From positions 1 to 16,550 of the forward strand of contig JAPHUN010000252.1 of the NCBI GenBank assembly GCA_026193435.1: a stretch of 16,550 nt of DNA, read 5' to 3'. Source of the DNA: Chlorobium sp. (GTDB lineage Bacteria; Bacteroidota; Chlorobiia; Chlorobiales; Chlorobiaceae). Position numbers and translations under genes: made by a program. How positions within the stretch are numbered: the first letter of the stretch is position 1; every line of letters begins with the position of its first letter. The notes under the pieces were generated by a model. The model had not been told where the DNA came from. It saw only the letters and a program-made list of their open reading frames with translations, and ran no database searches. This document shows positions 6,357-12,974 of this stretch, piece by piece.

Positions 6357-6470
6357 ATGCATATTTTATATGCGGATTCAGGGTGTTTTCCCGGATCCAA
6401 TGATTTGTCGATGAAGGAGGAGAAAGAGGTTGTCGGGAAGATCCTGAAAGACGGGTTGCTTTTTAACTAA
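6357..6470 (+). CDS. Possible 37-aa small protein upstream of the exported protein gene
   Basis: An open frame ATG (6357) to TAA (6468) encodes 37 aa, ending in the charged segment SMKEEKEVVGKILKDGLLFN (18-37). It stops 13 nt before the next gene, which fits an operon or a leader peptide. An internal ATG at 6411 would give a 19-aa version. There is no SD before either start; a perfect AAGGAGG lies inside the frame at 6414-6420. I recognise no family, and chance is a serious alternative. Confidence 0.22.
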   Translation: MHILYADSGCFPGSNDLSMKEEKEVVGKILKDGLLFN

Positions 6471-6483
6471 AAAAAGGTGCACA

Positions 6484-6726
6484 ATGAAAAAATTATTTTC
6501 TCAGGTAGTATTTGCCGGTATACTTCTGGCTTCAGCTCCTGTTTTCGCGGCCGGGCCTCAGATAACGATCTCCGATCCCAATACCGGAGAAACTGTCAGT
6601 GTTGATCCCTCATCGCAAGCTGGTGGTGATGCTTCTGAGAACGGACCGATGGGGCCGGCTCCGAATTCAGGGGATGGCGTTCCGGACGGCAGCGGCATCG
6701 AAGCGCCGAACGGACCGAACAGATGA
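6484..6726 (+). CDS. Small exported Gly/Pro/Asn-rich protein
   Basis: An 80-aa protein of unknown function. It has a clear Sec signal peptide: MKKLF start, hydrophobic core VVFAGILLASAP, and cleavage probably after A22 (VFA-A). The mature part of about 58 aa is acidic, low in hydrophobic residues and rich in G, P, N, D and S, with the near-repeats NGPMGPAPN and EAPNGPN, so it is probably disordered and periplasmic or extracellular. It lacks a lipobox cysteine and has no cysteines. AAGGTG lies about 5 nt before the ATG, a good SD. A strong terminator follows 26 nt after the stop. It is divergent from chlG and convergent with the ferredoxins. Confidence 0.75.
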   Translation: MKKLFSQVVFAGILLASAPVFAAGPQITISDPNTGETVSVDPSSQAGGDASENGPMGPAPNSGDGVPDGSGIEAPNGPNR

Positions 6727-6752
6727 TTGCCGTCGGTTGAAGATACATCAAT

Positions 6753-6786
6753 AAAAAAGCGGCAGGTTGGCACCTGCCGCTTTTTT
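6753..6786. terminator. Bidirectional rho-independent terminator
   Basis: AGCGGCAGGT (6758-6767), loop TGGC and ACCTGCCGCT (6772-6781) form a perfect 10-bp GC-rich stem. It has AAAAA before and TTTTT after, so either strand ends in a U-run. It serves the exported-protein gene (+) and the ferredoxin gene that stops at 6811 (-). Confidence 0.92.
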
Positions 6787-6810
6787 ATATACTAAAACGA
6801 AGCAAAAAAC

Positions 6811-6996
6811 TTATCCCTGTACGATGCACTCTGCCGGGCAAACAGCAACACAAGCCTGCTCGTCAAGACCTTCACACTCGTTGCATGAGTTTGGGTCGAT
6901 AATATAAATGTCGTCACCAGCCGAGATAGCTGTTGTCGGGCATTCAGGCTCACAAGCTGCACAATAGGTGCATTCTTCAGTAATGTAAAGTGCCAT
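6811..6996 (-). CDS. 2[4Fe-4S] ferredoxin, Chlorobium type (copy 1)
   Basis: Small soluble low-potential electron carrier of 61 aa. In green sulfur bacteria such ferredoxins accept electrons from the type I reaction centre and feed the reductive TCA cycle. It has two cluster motifs: C9-x2-C12-x2-C15-x3-C19-P, and C38-x2-C41-x7-C49-x3-C53-P, with an extra C57. The enlarged gap between the second and third cysteines of the second motif is typical of the Chlorobium type. It is about 75% identical by eye to the copy at 7163-7351. GAGGAAG lies about 6 nt before the ATG. A promoter-like region with a 19-bp palindrome precedes it and a strong terminator follows, so it is probably transcribed on its own and highly expressed. 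Confidence 0.93.
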   Translation of the reverse strand: MALYITEECTYCAACEPECPTTAISAGDDIYIIDPNSCNECEGLDEQACVAVCPAECIVQG

Positions 6997-7051
6997 GTTT
7001 ACTTCCTCTTAAGAGTTTCAGGAAAAATTAGTTGTAATAAAGAACTCTCTG

Positions 7052-7070
7052 TATTAACAGGAAGTTAATA
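7052..7070 (-). promoter_or_regulatory. Operator-like perfect palindrome upstream of ferredoxin copy 1
   Basis: TATTAAC (7052-7058), spacer AGGAA and GTTAATA (7064-7070) give perfect 7-bp arms. It lies about 55-75 nt before the ferredoxin ATG and overlaps the candidate -10 box, a position expected for a repressor. The symmetry is seen; the regulator is unknown. Confidence 0.45.
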
Positions 7071-7093
7071 TAAAACTTTTTTTCTCTGGACAA
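7065..7093 (-). promoter_or_regulatory. Candidate sigma-70-type promoter of ferredoxin copy 1
   Basis: On the minus strand TTGTCC (7088-7093) is followed by TATATT (7067-7072) with 15-nt spacing, or by TATTAA (7065-7070) with 17-nt spacing. Each box matches consensus at about four of six positions. It is plausible but not proven. Confidence 0.35.
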
Positions 7094-7162
7094 AACCGGT
7101 TGACAGTTCATATTTCGACACAGATCAATGCCCGGAAGATGCAGCTGCTGTGAGCATCGAAA

Positions 7163-7351
7163 TTATACCTTGATGATACAGTCTACAGGACAAACGAGAA
7201 CGCACGCGGCTTCATCAAAATATCCTTCACAGTCAACACACGTCTCTTCGTCGATGATGTAGATGTCATCTCCGGCTGTTATTGCAGTTACCGGGCATTC
7301 CGGTTCACATGCAGCACAATAGGTGCATTCGTCAGTGATTCTATGTGCCAT
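7163..7351 (-). CDS. 2[4Fe-4S] ferredoxin, Chlorobium type (copy 2)
   Basis: A 62-aa paralogue of the ferredoxin at 6811-6996 with the same expected role in low-potential electron transfer. The first motif C9-x2-C12-x2-C15-x3-C19-P is conserved. The second is C38-x2-C41-x8-C50-x3-C54-P, one residue longer than in copy 1, with an extra C58. The first 33 residues are nearly identical to copy 1 and the differences concentrate around the second cluster, so redox potential or partner choice may differ. The start ATG has no purine-rich SD, unlike copy 1, and 166 nt separate the genes, suggesting separate control. It lies downstream of phoH on the same strand with a 145-nt gap holding two palindromes. 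Confidence 0.93.
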   Translation of the reverse strand: MAHRITDECTYCAACEPECPVTAITAGDDIYIIDEETCVDCEGYFDEAACVLVCPVDCIIKV

Positions 7352-7380
7352 GATCGTAATGATTTATGAGGTGTTTGAAA

Positions 7381-7407
7381 GCTGTTGACAGCAGAACATC
7401 ATGCTCT
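7381..7407. promoter_or_regulatory. Two abutting dyads upstream of ferredoxin copy 2
   Basis: GCTGT-TG-ACAGC (7381-7392) is directly followed by AGAACATCATGCTCT (7393-7407), which is palindromic around its central C except for one mismatched pair. They lie 30-56 nt before the ferredoxin start. They could be operators or leader structure; chance cannot be excluded. Confidence 0.28.
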
Positions 7408-7496
7408 GTACTGTAAAGCAATAACAGATATTGTGAAAGGAGAGTTCCGCAACAGCTTATTCACTGACGTCTTACTCTGTATAAGAGATGCAAGCG

Positions 7497-8459
7497 CTAT
7501 TCTGCTTCTTCTTTTTCATATGCGCTTATAATGTCTCGAACAAGACGGTGGCGGACAACGTCCGATTTATCGAGAAATACAAAACTGATCCCGGAGATGT
7601 CTTGAAGAATATCTCTGGCGTTCATGAGCCCTGACTCAATTTCCCTGGGAAGGTCGATCTGCGTCACATCGCCGGTAATAATCGCTCTTGAGTTGACGCC
7701 GAGCCGTGTAAGGCACATTTTCATCTGTTTGTTCGATGCGTTCTGTGCTTCATCGAGAATGATAAATGAATTATTCAGCGTACGTCCTCTCATGTACGCG
7801 AGTGGTACAATCTCGATAATTCTCTGTTCGGTAAGGGTTCTGAGTTTGTCGGCTGTCAGCATGTCCTGAAGCGCGTCGTAGAGGGGCCTGAGATAGGGGT
7901 CGATTTTCTGGGCCAGGTCTCCAGGCAAAAAGCCCAGGCTTTCACCGGCCTCGACTGCCGGCCTTGCCAGCACTATTCTTTTAACCTGTTTCTTTTTCCA
8001 TGCGGCGACGGCAATTGCTACCGCAGTATAGGTTTTCCCTGTTCCTGCAGGTCCTATTGCAAAGACAATGTCATTGTTTCCTGCTTCCGAAACCATTCTT
8101 CTCTGTCCGTCTGTTTTTGCTTTGACGGCGTAATCCCTGGTCATGACAATTGTGTCGCTGTCCGGAGAAGGTTTTTTCCTTGCTGCGGTTGTTGAGGAGA
8201 CCAACGCGATACTGAGGAGCGCATGCAGATCGGTATCCAGAATTTCTCCGTGCTGATCGGCAAGCAATTTCATTTCACTGAAAATATGTTCCAGAAGTGT
8301 CAGTTCATCTTCCTCGCCTTTAAGCGATATGGTATTGCCTCTGGCTGTTAGCTGCACCTCGGGAAATTCCTCTCGTATCTTTTTCAGCCAGGAGTCGTGC
8401 GGGCCGAAAACGATAACAGGCTCGACACCTTCAAAATGTATGGTTTGTTCTTTCTTCAA
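7497..8459 (-). CDS. phoH: PhoH-like ATPase
   Basis: Cytosolic P-loop NTPase of the PhoH family, thought to act in RNA metabolism (relatives are linked to ribosome maturation and RNA decay). The 320 aa match the usual length. An N-terminal KH-like region (about 1-80) precedes the ATPase core with Walker A GPAGTGKT (136-143), Walker B FIILDEAQ (232-239) and GDVTQIDLP (263-271). The start is TTG: the family N-terminus (IHFEGVEPVIVFG) begins within a few residues, there is no in-frame ATG before codon 63, and no SD is evident. It begins 20 nt after the hldD stop on the same strand, so it is probably translated from the hldD mRNA. Low initiation efficiency from TTG would lower its dosage relative to HldD. 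Confidence 0.92.
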   Translation of the reverse strand: MKKEQTIHFEGVEPVIVFGPHDSWLKKIREEFPEVQLTARGNTISLKGEEDELTLLEHIFSEMKLLADQHGEILDTDLHALLSIALVSSTTAARKKPSPDSDTIVMTRDYAVKAKTDGQRRMVSEAGNNDIVFAIGPAGTGKTYTAVAIAVAAWKKKQVKRIVLARPAVEAGESLGFLPGDLAQKIDPYLRPLYDALQDMLTADKLRTLTEQRIIEIVPLAYMRGRTLNNSFIILDEAQNASNKQMKMCLTRLGVNSRAIITGDVTQIDLPREIESGLMNARDILQDISGISFVFLDKSDVVRHRLVRDIISAYEKEEAE

Positions 8460-8479
8460 GCTGTTTTCTGTATTTGTGG

Positions 8480-9469
8480 TTACTGAACATCGTGTTCGAG
8501 GTAGGGGACGGGACTGTCAAGGTAGTTGCACACATAATCCCTGACGCCGTCTTCAAGAGAGGTCAGAGGTGTGGTGTATCCATACGCTCTCAACCTGTTC
8601 ATTTCAGCCTGTGTGAAATACTGATATTTGTCACGAAGGTGTTCGGGCATGGGGATATAGCTGATTTCCGGATCAAGCTCAAGTGCGGAAAAGGTTGCCG
8701 TGACGAGATCTTTGAAGCTCCTGGCTTTTCCCGTTCCGACATTGAAAATTCCGTTTATCGATGGATTTTCAAGCAGCCACAGCATAATCGCCGTGCAATC
8801 CTTGATGTAGATGAAGTCTCTCATCTGCTCACCATGTTCATACTCTTTCCGGTGAGATTGAAAGAGCTTGACCTTCCCATTTTCCTGTATCTGATGAAAG
8901 GCCTTAAAGACAACACTGCTCATGTCATCTTTATGGTACTCATTCGGGCCGTAAACATTAAAGAACTTCAGCCCGGCAGATGTTCGCAGAAGTCCTTTTT
9001 TGAGCATCCACAAATCAAACAGCTGTTTAGAGTATCCATACATGTTGAGCGGTCTGAGTGATTGTGTCTCCGTTTTCTCGTCGCTGTATCCGGCAGTTCC
9101 GCTTCCGTATGTGGCGGCACTTGACGCGTAGATAAAACGAATGCTCCGGGAGGCGCAGTAGCTCGCGAGTTGTTGTGAATAGTGATAATTATTTGTCATC
9201 AGGAGGTTCGCATCGGTTTCCGTAGTCGCGCTGATGGCCCCCATGTGAATAACTGCGTCTATTTCAGGGAAATGACCGCTCTCCAGGCTTGAAAGAAAAT
9301 CATTTTTATGGATGAAATCAGTGAACGAAAGCCCGGAAAGATTTTTCCATTTTCCGGTAGTTGTGCTGCCGAGGTTATCGACGACAAGGATATCATCTCT
9401 CCCGTGCCTGTTGAGTTCCCAAAGCATCGCACTGCCAATAAACCCAGCTCCTCCAGTGACGACTATCAT
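8480..9469 (-). CDS. hldD: ADP-L-glycero-D-manno-heptose-6-epimerase
   Basis: Converts ADP-D-glycero-D-manno-heptose to the L-glycero form, the last step in making activated heptose for the LPS inner core. It is a cytosolic SDR-superfamily epimerase of 329 aa, full length. Visible are the NADP-binding GGAGFIG (6-12), the SSAATYG strand (about 116-122) and the catalytic Y144-x3-K148 (YGYSK). HMGAISATTETD (75-86), FFNVYGPNEYHK and FNVGTGKARSF are typical of HldD rather than general UDP-hexose epimerases. The ATG has no good SD; a GAG lies 18 nt away. It is the first gene of an hldD-phoH unit. It implies a heptose-containing outer-membrane LPS. Confidence 0.93.
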   Translation of the reverse strand: MIVVTGGAGFIGSAMLWELNRHGRDDILVVDNLGSTTTGKWKNLSGLSFTDFIHKNDFLSSLESGHFPEIDAVIHMGAISATTETDANLLMTNNYHYSQQLASYCASRSIRFIYASSAATYGSGTAGYSDEKTETQSLRPLNMYGYSKQLFDLWMLKKGLLRTSAGLKFFNVYGPNEYHKDDMSSVVFKAFHQIQENGKVKLFQSHRKEYEHGEQMRDFIYIKDCTAIMLWLLENPSINGIFNVGTGKARSFKDLVTATFSALELDPEISYIPMPEHLRDKYQYFTQAEMNRLRAYGYTTPLTSLEDGVRDYVCNYLDSPVPYLEHDVQ

Positions 9470-9706
9470 GTGTTTGTTTTACGTGTTCTCAATTTCGGTC
9501 TCTCTCTGTGTATCATGTTCAGTTGATGTCCTGACCGGCAGACAAGCAGCGTGACGACTTTCTTTTCACGAAATGTTGAGGGGCACAAGTCAGGTACATC
9601 GCGCATGCACGCGAACCGCGACTATGATAGTGCTGCAGCTCAGGACGTGGTTGCTTTTTTAGCCAGAATGTTCTTTGTTGAATATAAAGCGGGAGTGGAC
9701 AAAACA

Positions 9707-9737
9707 AAAAGGCCGTTTCAGGATGAAACGGCCTTTT
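9707..9737 (-). terminator. Rho-independent terminator of the sigma-like gene
   Basis: AAAAGGCCGTTTCA (9707-9720) and TGAAACGGCCTTTT (9724-9737) form a 14-bp perfect stem around GGA. On the minus strand it is followed by a T-rich tail (TTTTTGTTTTG counting the stem end), starting 15 nt after the stop of the sigma-like gene at 9752. Confidence 0.92.
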
Positions 9738-9751
9738 AACAGAGCGGAGCA

Positions 9752-10174
9752 TCAGGCTGATGCTTTGAGTAACGGTTCATTGACAAGTGATTTTCTTCCC
9801 CACAAAAGCCACAGCCGTATGGTTTCCACAGGCTTTTCCATTATTTCAGAAATCTGTCTGTGTTTCAGTCCCGATATTTCCGACAGTAATACGGAAAGCT
9901 TTACATCAGCCGCTTTTTGTCTGATGGTCTCTCTCAAGCTCTTGTCGGTTCCAGGAGCGCTCTCCTTCATATACAGATCGGAATCCTGACCATAACGCTT
10001 TACATACGAGTCTCTGAATGACTTCAGCAGATCTGTTTCCTGTGAACAGTTAGCTGCATTTGAATAAGTTGTCTTCACAAGCTCAGCTGATGCATGTTCA
10101 TTTTCTGTCATCCAGTATGCCAGAGAGTAGATGTTGTCGAGTATATCTCTCGGTGTTTTATTGATTCTGATCAT
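9752..10174 (-). CDS. Minimal ECF sigma-factor-like protein (sigma-70 regions 2 and 4 traces)
   Basis: A 140-aa protein that looks like a shortened extracytoplasmic-function sigma factor. Residues about 14-42 (IYSLAYWMTENEHASAELV) match the start of sigma-70 region 2. Residues about 94-130 (LLSEISGLKHRQISEIMEKP, then VETIRLWLLWGRKSL) match region 4 with its helix-turn-helix. ECF factors are usually 160-200 aa; here region 2 is weakly conserved and the DNA-melting part is hard to see. It may not be an active sigma factor but a regulator derived from one. It has a perfect SD (AAGGAGG, 7 nt before the ATG), a likely own promoter and a strong terminator. No anti-sigma gene is adjacent. A plain HTH protein is the alternative. 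Confidence 0.65.
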   Translation of the reverse strand: MIRINKTPRDILDNIYSLAYWMTENEHASAELVKTTYSNAANCSQETDLLKSFRDSYVKRYGQDSDLYMKESAPGTDKSLRETIRQKAADVKLSVLLSEISGLKHRQISEIMEKPVETIRLWLLWGRKSLVNEPLLKASA

Positions 10175-10214
10175 GTTCGCCTCCTTAAATAGGAATAATT
10201 TTGTCTTGTTTTAA

Positions 10215-10240
10215 GTTATGAAAAAAAAACAATAAGTCAA
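10215..10240 (-). promoter_or_regulatory. Candidate promoter of the sigma-like gene
   Basis: On the minus strand TTGACT (10235-10240) matches five of six -35 positions. It is followed after 14 nt, including a run of nine T, by CATAAC (10215-10220) as a weak -10. The spacing is short, so the -10 choice is uncertain. Confidence 0.3.
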
Positions 10241-10437
10241 CCTTTTTCGCTCTGAATTAATAAAAAAGAGATATTCTCAACCTGAAGCAGGACAAAAATC
10301 AGTATTTTAATCGGCATTGAGCATGTACATCCTCATTGCGGATGATCAAAGGTGAGGAAAAGAAGTATACTCATGGACTTGGCGGTCAGGTTCGTGCACT
10401 TCCCCTGAGCGGCTCTCAGAGTGATTGCAGCACCGGT
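10241..10437. other. Non-coding gap between the sigma-like gene and hisC
   Basis: No credible gene is visible here. The left part is AT-rich. CTGAG-CGGCT-CTCAG (10405-10419) could form a 5-bp hairpin. A 10-codon frame at 10322 is too short to support. Confidence 0.4.
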
Positions 10438-10456
10438 AGCAGATAGTCTATCTGCT
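10438..10456 (+). promoter_or_regulatory. Hairpin or operator just upstream of hisC
   Basis: AGCAGATA (10438-10445), GTC and TATCTGCT (10449-10456) form a perfect 8-bp stem that ends 20 nt before the hisC ATG. It could be an operator or fold in the mRNA leader near the ribosome site. There is no U-run, so it is not a terminator. Confidence 0.4.
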
Positions 10457-10476
10457 CAAAGAAGTGAATATGGCCG

Positions 10477-11577
10477 ATGAACAGCAACAAAATATTTCAA
10501 GAGATGACAGGTAAAGATTTTTCCCGCATGTTAAATCCTGCCTTGCAGCGTATAGGGGCATACAGCGTTGAAGGAGGACAGAATGCGGAGATAAAACTGA
10601 ATCAGAACGAAAGCCCTTTTGACCTGCCCGAAAGGCTGAAGGACGCGATACTCGATGAATTCAAACAGGAATCATGGAACCGCTATCCGGATATTCTTCC
10701 ATACAGGGGAATTCAGGCATATGCCGAATTTACAGGTGTTTCGCCCGAATCCGTTATGATGAGCAACGGGTCGAACGAGATGCTCTACACCATATTCATC
10801 GCCTGTCTTGAGAAGGGCAGCAGGATTGTTCTTCCCGAGCCCTCTTTTTCCCTCTATGACAAACTCGCGATCATGCTGCAGGCTGAGCGGATTATTGTGC
10901 CCATGCATGAGGACCTTGGTTTCGATGTGCCTGAAATAGTTCGCAGGGCACAGGAAGAAAGAGCAGCTTTTATCGTTCTGTCAACACCCAATAATCCTAC
11001 TGGCAAATCGCTTTCAATCGAGGATATCCGGATGATTGTCCATGAAGTCGATGCGATCGTTCTGGTTGACGAGGCCTATGTCGAGTTTTCCCGTGAGGAA
11101 TCCGCGTTGAGCCTGATTGATGAAGCGCCTAATCTGATTGTCTTGCGAACCATGTCCAAGGCTCTCGCGCTCGCGGGTATGCGGATCGGCTTCGCTCTTA
11201 CCAATCCGGCCCTGCTGGCGGAAATCGCTAAACCGAAAATACCGTTTACATCAAGCCGTCTTGCGGAAATTACTCTGCAGCATGTGCTTGCGAATTATCA
11301 TCTCGTTGAAGAATCAGTCAGCTATATTCTACAGGAACGGGAGAGAATATATGAGGCCTTGAAAGGAATTAGTGGCCTGCAGGTGTTCGAAAGTGACGCA
11401 AACTTTATTATTATACGAGTTCGGAACGCTCAGGAAGTTTTTTCATTTCTTGCCGGAGAAGGTATCCTTGTAAGGAATGTTTCAGGATATCCGCTCATGC
11501 AAAACTGTCTTCGATTCAATATAGGGTTGAGAAAGGAAAATGATCTTCTTCTTGAGAAATTACGGATGATGCAATGA
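10477..11577 (+). CDS. hisC: Histidinol-phosphate aminotransferase
   Basis: PLP-dependent class I/II aminotransferase that converts imidazole-acetol phosphate and glutamate to histidinol phosphate in histidine biosynthesis; cytosolic. The 366 aa are full length. Visible are KLNQNESPFDLP (40-51), the substrate/PLP region SNGSNEM (96-102), STPNNPTG (169-176), VDEAYVEF (197-204) and the Schiff-base lysine K228 in RTMSKALALAGMR. The RFNIGLR arginine lies near the C-terminus. The start is uncertain: ATG at 10504 (CAAGAG just upstream) and ATG at 10528 also leave the core intact. A 14-codon frame from 10470 overlaps the 10477 start out of frame. It overlaps the methyltransferase gene as ATGA and probably heads a three-gene operon. 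Other aminotransferase specificity is possible but less likely. Confidence 0.9.
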   Translation: MNSNKIFQEMTGKDFSRMLNPALQRIGAYSVEGGQNAEIKLNQNESPFDLPERLKDAILDEFKQESWNRYPDILPYRGIQAYAEFTGVSPESVMMSNGSNEMLYTIFIACLEKGSRIVLPEPSFSLYDKLAIMLQAERIIVPMHEDLGFDVPEIVRRAQEERAAFIVLSTPNNPTGKSLSIEDIRMIVHEVDAIVLVDEAYVEFSREESALSLIDEAPNLIVLRTMSKALALAGMRIGFALTNPALLAEIAKPKIPFTSSRLAEITLQHVLANYHLVEESVSYILQERERIYEALKGISGLQVFESDANFIIIRVRNAQEVFSFLAGEGILVRNVSGYPLMQNCLRFNIGLRKENDLLLEKLRMMQ

Positions 11578-12116
11578 CAAGGTCATTCAATAAATTGCGG
11601 GGTGACGAAATGTCCCGCTTAAGTGTTGAAGAATACTCGAAGAAACAGAAGCATCCTGTAACGGTGTTGCTGCATAATATTCGCAGTATGTATAATGTGG
11701 GGTCTGTTTTTCGTACAGCAGATGCAGCCGGGATTGATCGATTGATCATTACCGGTTATACCGCTACCCCTCCGAGAAAGGAGATAGACAAAACTGCACT
11801 TGGAGCACAGGAGAGCGTTGACTGGGCGTATTATACACATCCTGAAGAGATTCTGGGCGTTCTCAAGGATTCGGGTGTGACTATCTGCGGTCTGGAGATC
11901 ACAGAAAACAGCCGTCCGTATACTGATATTAAGAAAGATGATTTTCCGCTCTGTCTCATTCTCGGTAATGAAGTTGACGGAATCGATGATGATGTGCTGC
12001 AGTTTTGTGACCATGTTTTTGAGATCCCTCAATATGGAACCAAGCACTCCCTGAACGTATCGGTTGCTGCGGGGGTAGCGCTCTATGAAATGGTGAAAAC
12101 CTTTAAAAATCAATAA
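11574..12116 (+). CDS. TrmH/SpoU-family RNA methyltransferase
   Basis: S-adenosylmethionine-dependent 2'-O-ribose methyltransferase of the SPOUT (trefoil-knot) class, acting on tRNA or rRNA; the target nucleotide cannot be told. All three family motifs are present: HNIRSMYNVGSVFRTADA (34-51) with the key Asn/Arg, LILGNEVDGI (128-137), and IPQYGTKHSLNVSVAAGVAL (151-170). At 180 aa it is the short TrmH form without an extra RNA-binding domain. The ATG overlaps the hisC TGA as ATGA, suggesting coupling, and the N-terminal FNKLRGDEMSRLSVEEY aligns with homologues, which supports this start. An internal ATG at 11610 has the better SD (GGGGTGA). No functional link with HisC is known to me; the pairing may be only operon context. 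Confidence 0.9.
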   Translation: MTRSFNKLRGDEMSRLSVEEYSKKQKHPVTVLLHNIRSMYNVGSVFRTADAAGIDRLIITGYTATPPRKEIDKTALGAQESVDWAYYTHPEEILGVLKDSGVTICGLEITENSRPYTDIKKDDFPLCLILGNEVDGIDDDVLQFCDHVFEIPQYGTKHSLNVSVAAGVALYEMVKTFKNQ

Positions 12117-12155
12117 AAAACGTATGCCCGGAAAAATTTCAAAGCTATAAGTATT

Positions 12156-12974
12156 ATGCTTCACTACAGGACATATGAACTTTCTGAGACGGCGCCCTGG
12201 GTAGTATTTGTTCACGGAGCAGGGGGGAGTTCATCAATATGGTTTCTTCAGATAAAGGAGTTCAAGAAGCACTTCAACGTTCTGATGGTAGATTTGAGGG
12301 GACATGGGAAATCCAAAGGACTCCCTCTTTCCCACAAAAGGCCGTATAGCTTTGAGGATATAACGCTGGATATTATCGAGGTACTCGATCACCTGAACAT
12401 TCAGAAGGCTCACTTTATCGGTGTTTCGCTGGGAACTATTCTTATCCGTCAGATCAGCGAACTTATTCCTGACCGGGTTTGCTCAATGGTCATGGGCGGC
12501 GCGATTATCCGCCTGAATGTCAGAGCGAGGTTTCTGGTGGGGTTGGGGAATGCGTTCAAGCGTTTTGTCCCGTATATGTGGTTGTACGGATTTTTCGCCT
12601 GGATCATCATGCCCAAGGCAAGGCATAAAAAATCACGTCTTCTGTTTGTGAGCGAGGCCAAAAAAGTGGCGCAGAAAGAGTTTATGAGGTGGTTCAAACT
12701 AACCTATGAGCTGAATCCTCTTCTGAAGTACTTTGAGGAAAAAGATACAGGTATCCCGACCCTCTATCTCACCGGACAGGAGGATTATATGTTTCTTCCG
12801 GCGGTCGAGTATATCGTGCAGAGGCACACAAATTCATTTCTGGAGGTGATCCTGGATTCAGGCCATGTCTGTAACGTTGACCAGCCGAAAGATTTCAACG
12901 CCAGAGCCATTTCGTTCATGCAGCGCAATTCGATCTGCCCGAGCACGAATATGATGCAGACAATGGCGGGTTAG
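12156..12974 (+). CDS. Alpha/beta-fold hydrolase
   Basis: Serine hydrolase of the alpha/beta superfamily, 272 aa, probably cytosolic; the substrate is unknown. The oxyanion-hole segment is FVHGAGG (18-24), the nucleophile elbow GVSLG gives S91, and the remaining triad members are likely D210 (TGQED) and H237 (DSGHVCNVDQP). A hydrophobic lid (about 124-152, with VPYMWLYGFFAWIIMP) suggests a lipophilic substrate. The start ATG has no SD, but MLHYRTYE is a typical N-terminus. It follows the methyltransferase by 39 nt. Its TAG stop overlaps the pth TAA by 3' ends (TTAG at 12971-12974), with no terminator between. It could be an esterase, lipase or a menaquinone-pathway MenH-like enzyme; the sequence does not decide. 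Confidence 0.88.
   Translation: MLHYRTYELSETAPWVVFVHGAGGSSSIWFLQIKEFKKHFNVLMVDLRGHGKSKGLPLSHKRPYSFEDITLDIIEVLDHLNIQKAHFIGVSLGTILIRQISELIPDRVCSMVMGGAIIRLNVRARFLVGLGNAFKRFVPYMWLYGFFAWIIMPKARHKKSRLLFVSEAKKVAQKEFMRWFKLTYELNPLLKYFEEKDTGIPTLYLTGQEDYMFLPAVEYIVQRHTNSFLEVILDSGHVCNVDQPKDFNARAISFMQRNSICPSTNMMQTMAG

Noticed and set aside
7100..7105. TTGACA on the plus strand in the inter-ferredoxin gap
   Set aside because: No -10 box lies at a suitable distance and no plus-strand gene follows.
9551..9739. 62-codon plus-strand frame containing VVAFLARMFFVEYKAG
   Set aside because: It looks mildly protein-like, but its last codons are the terminator stem of the sigma-like gene, it has no SD and I recognise no family.
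10322..10354. 10-codon frame MYILIADDQR resembling the start of a response regulator
   Set aside because: It stops after ten codons and no response-regulator sequence follows in any frame.
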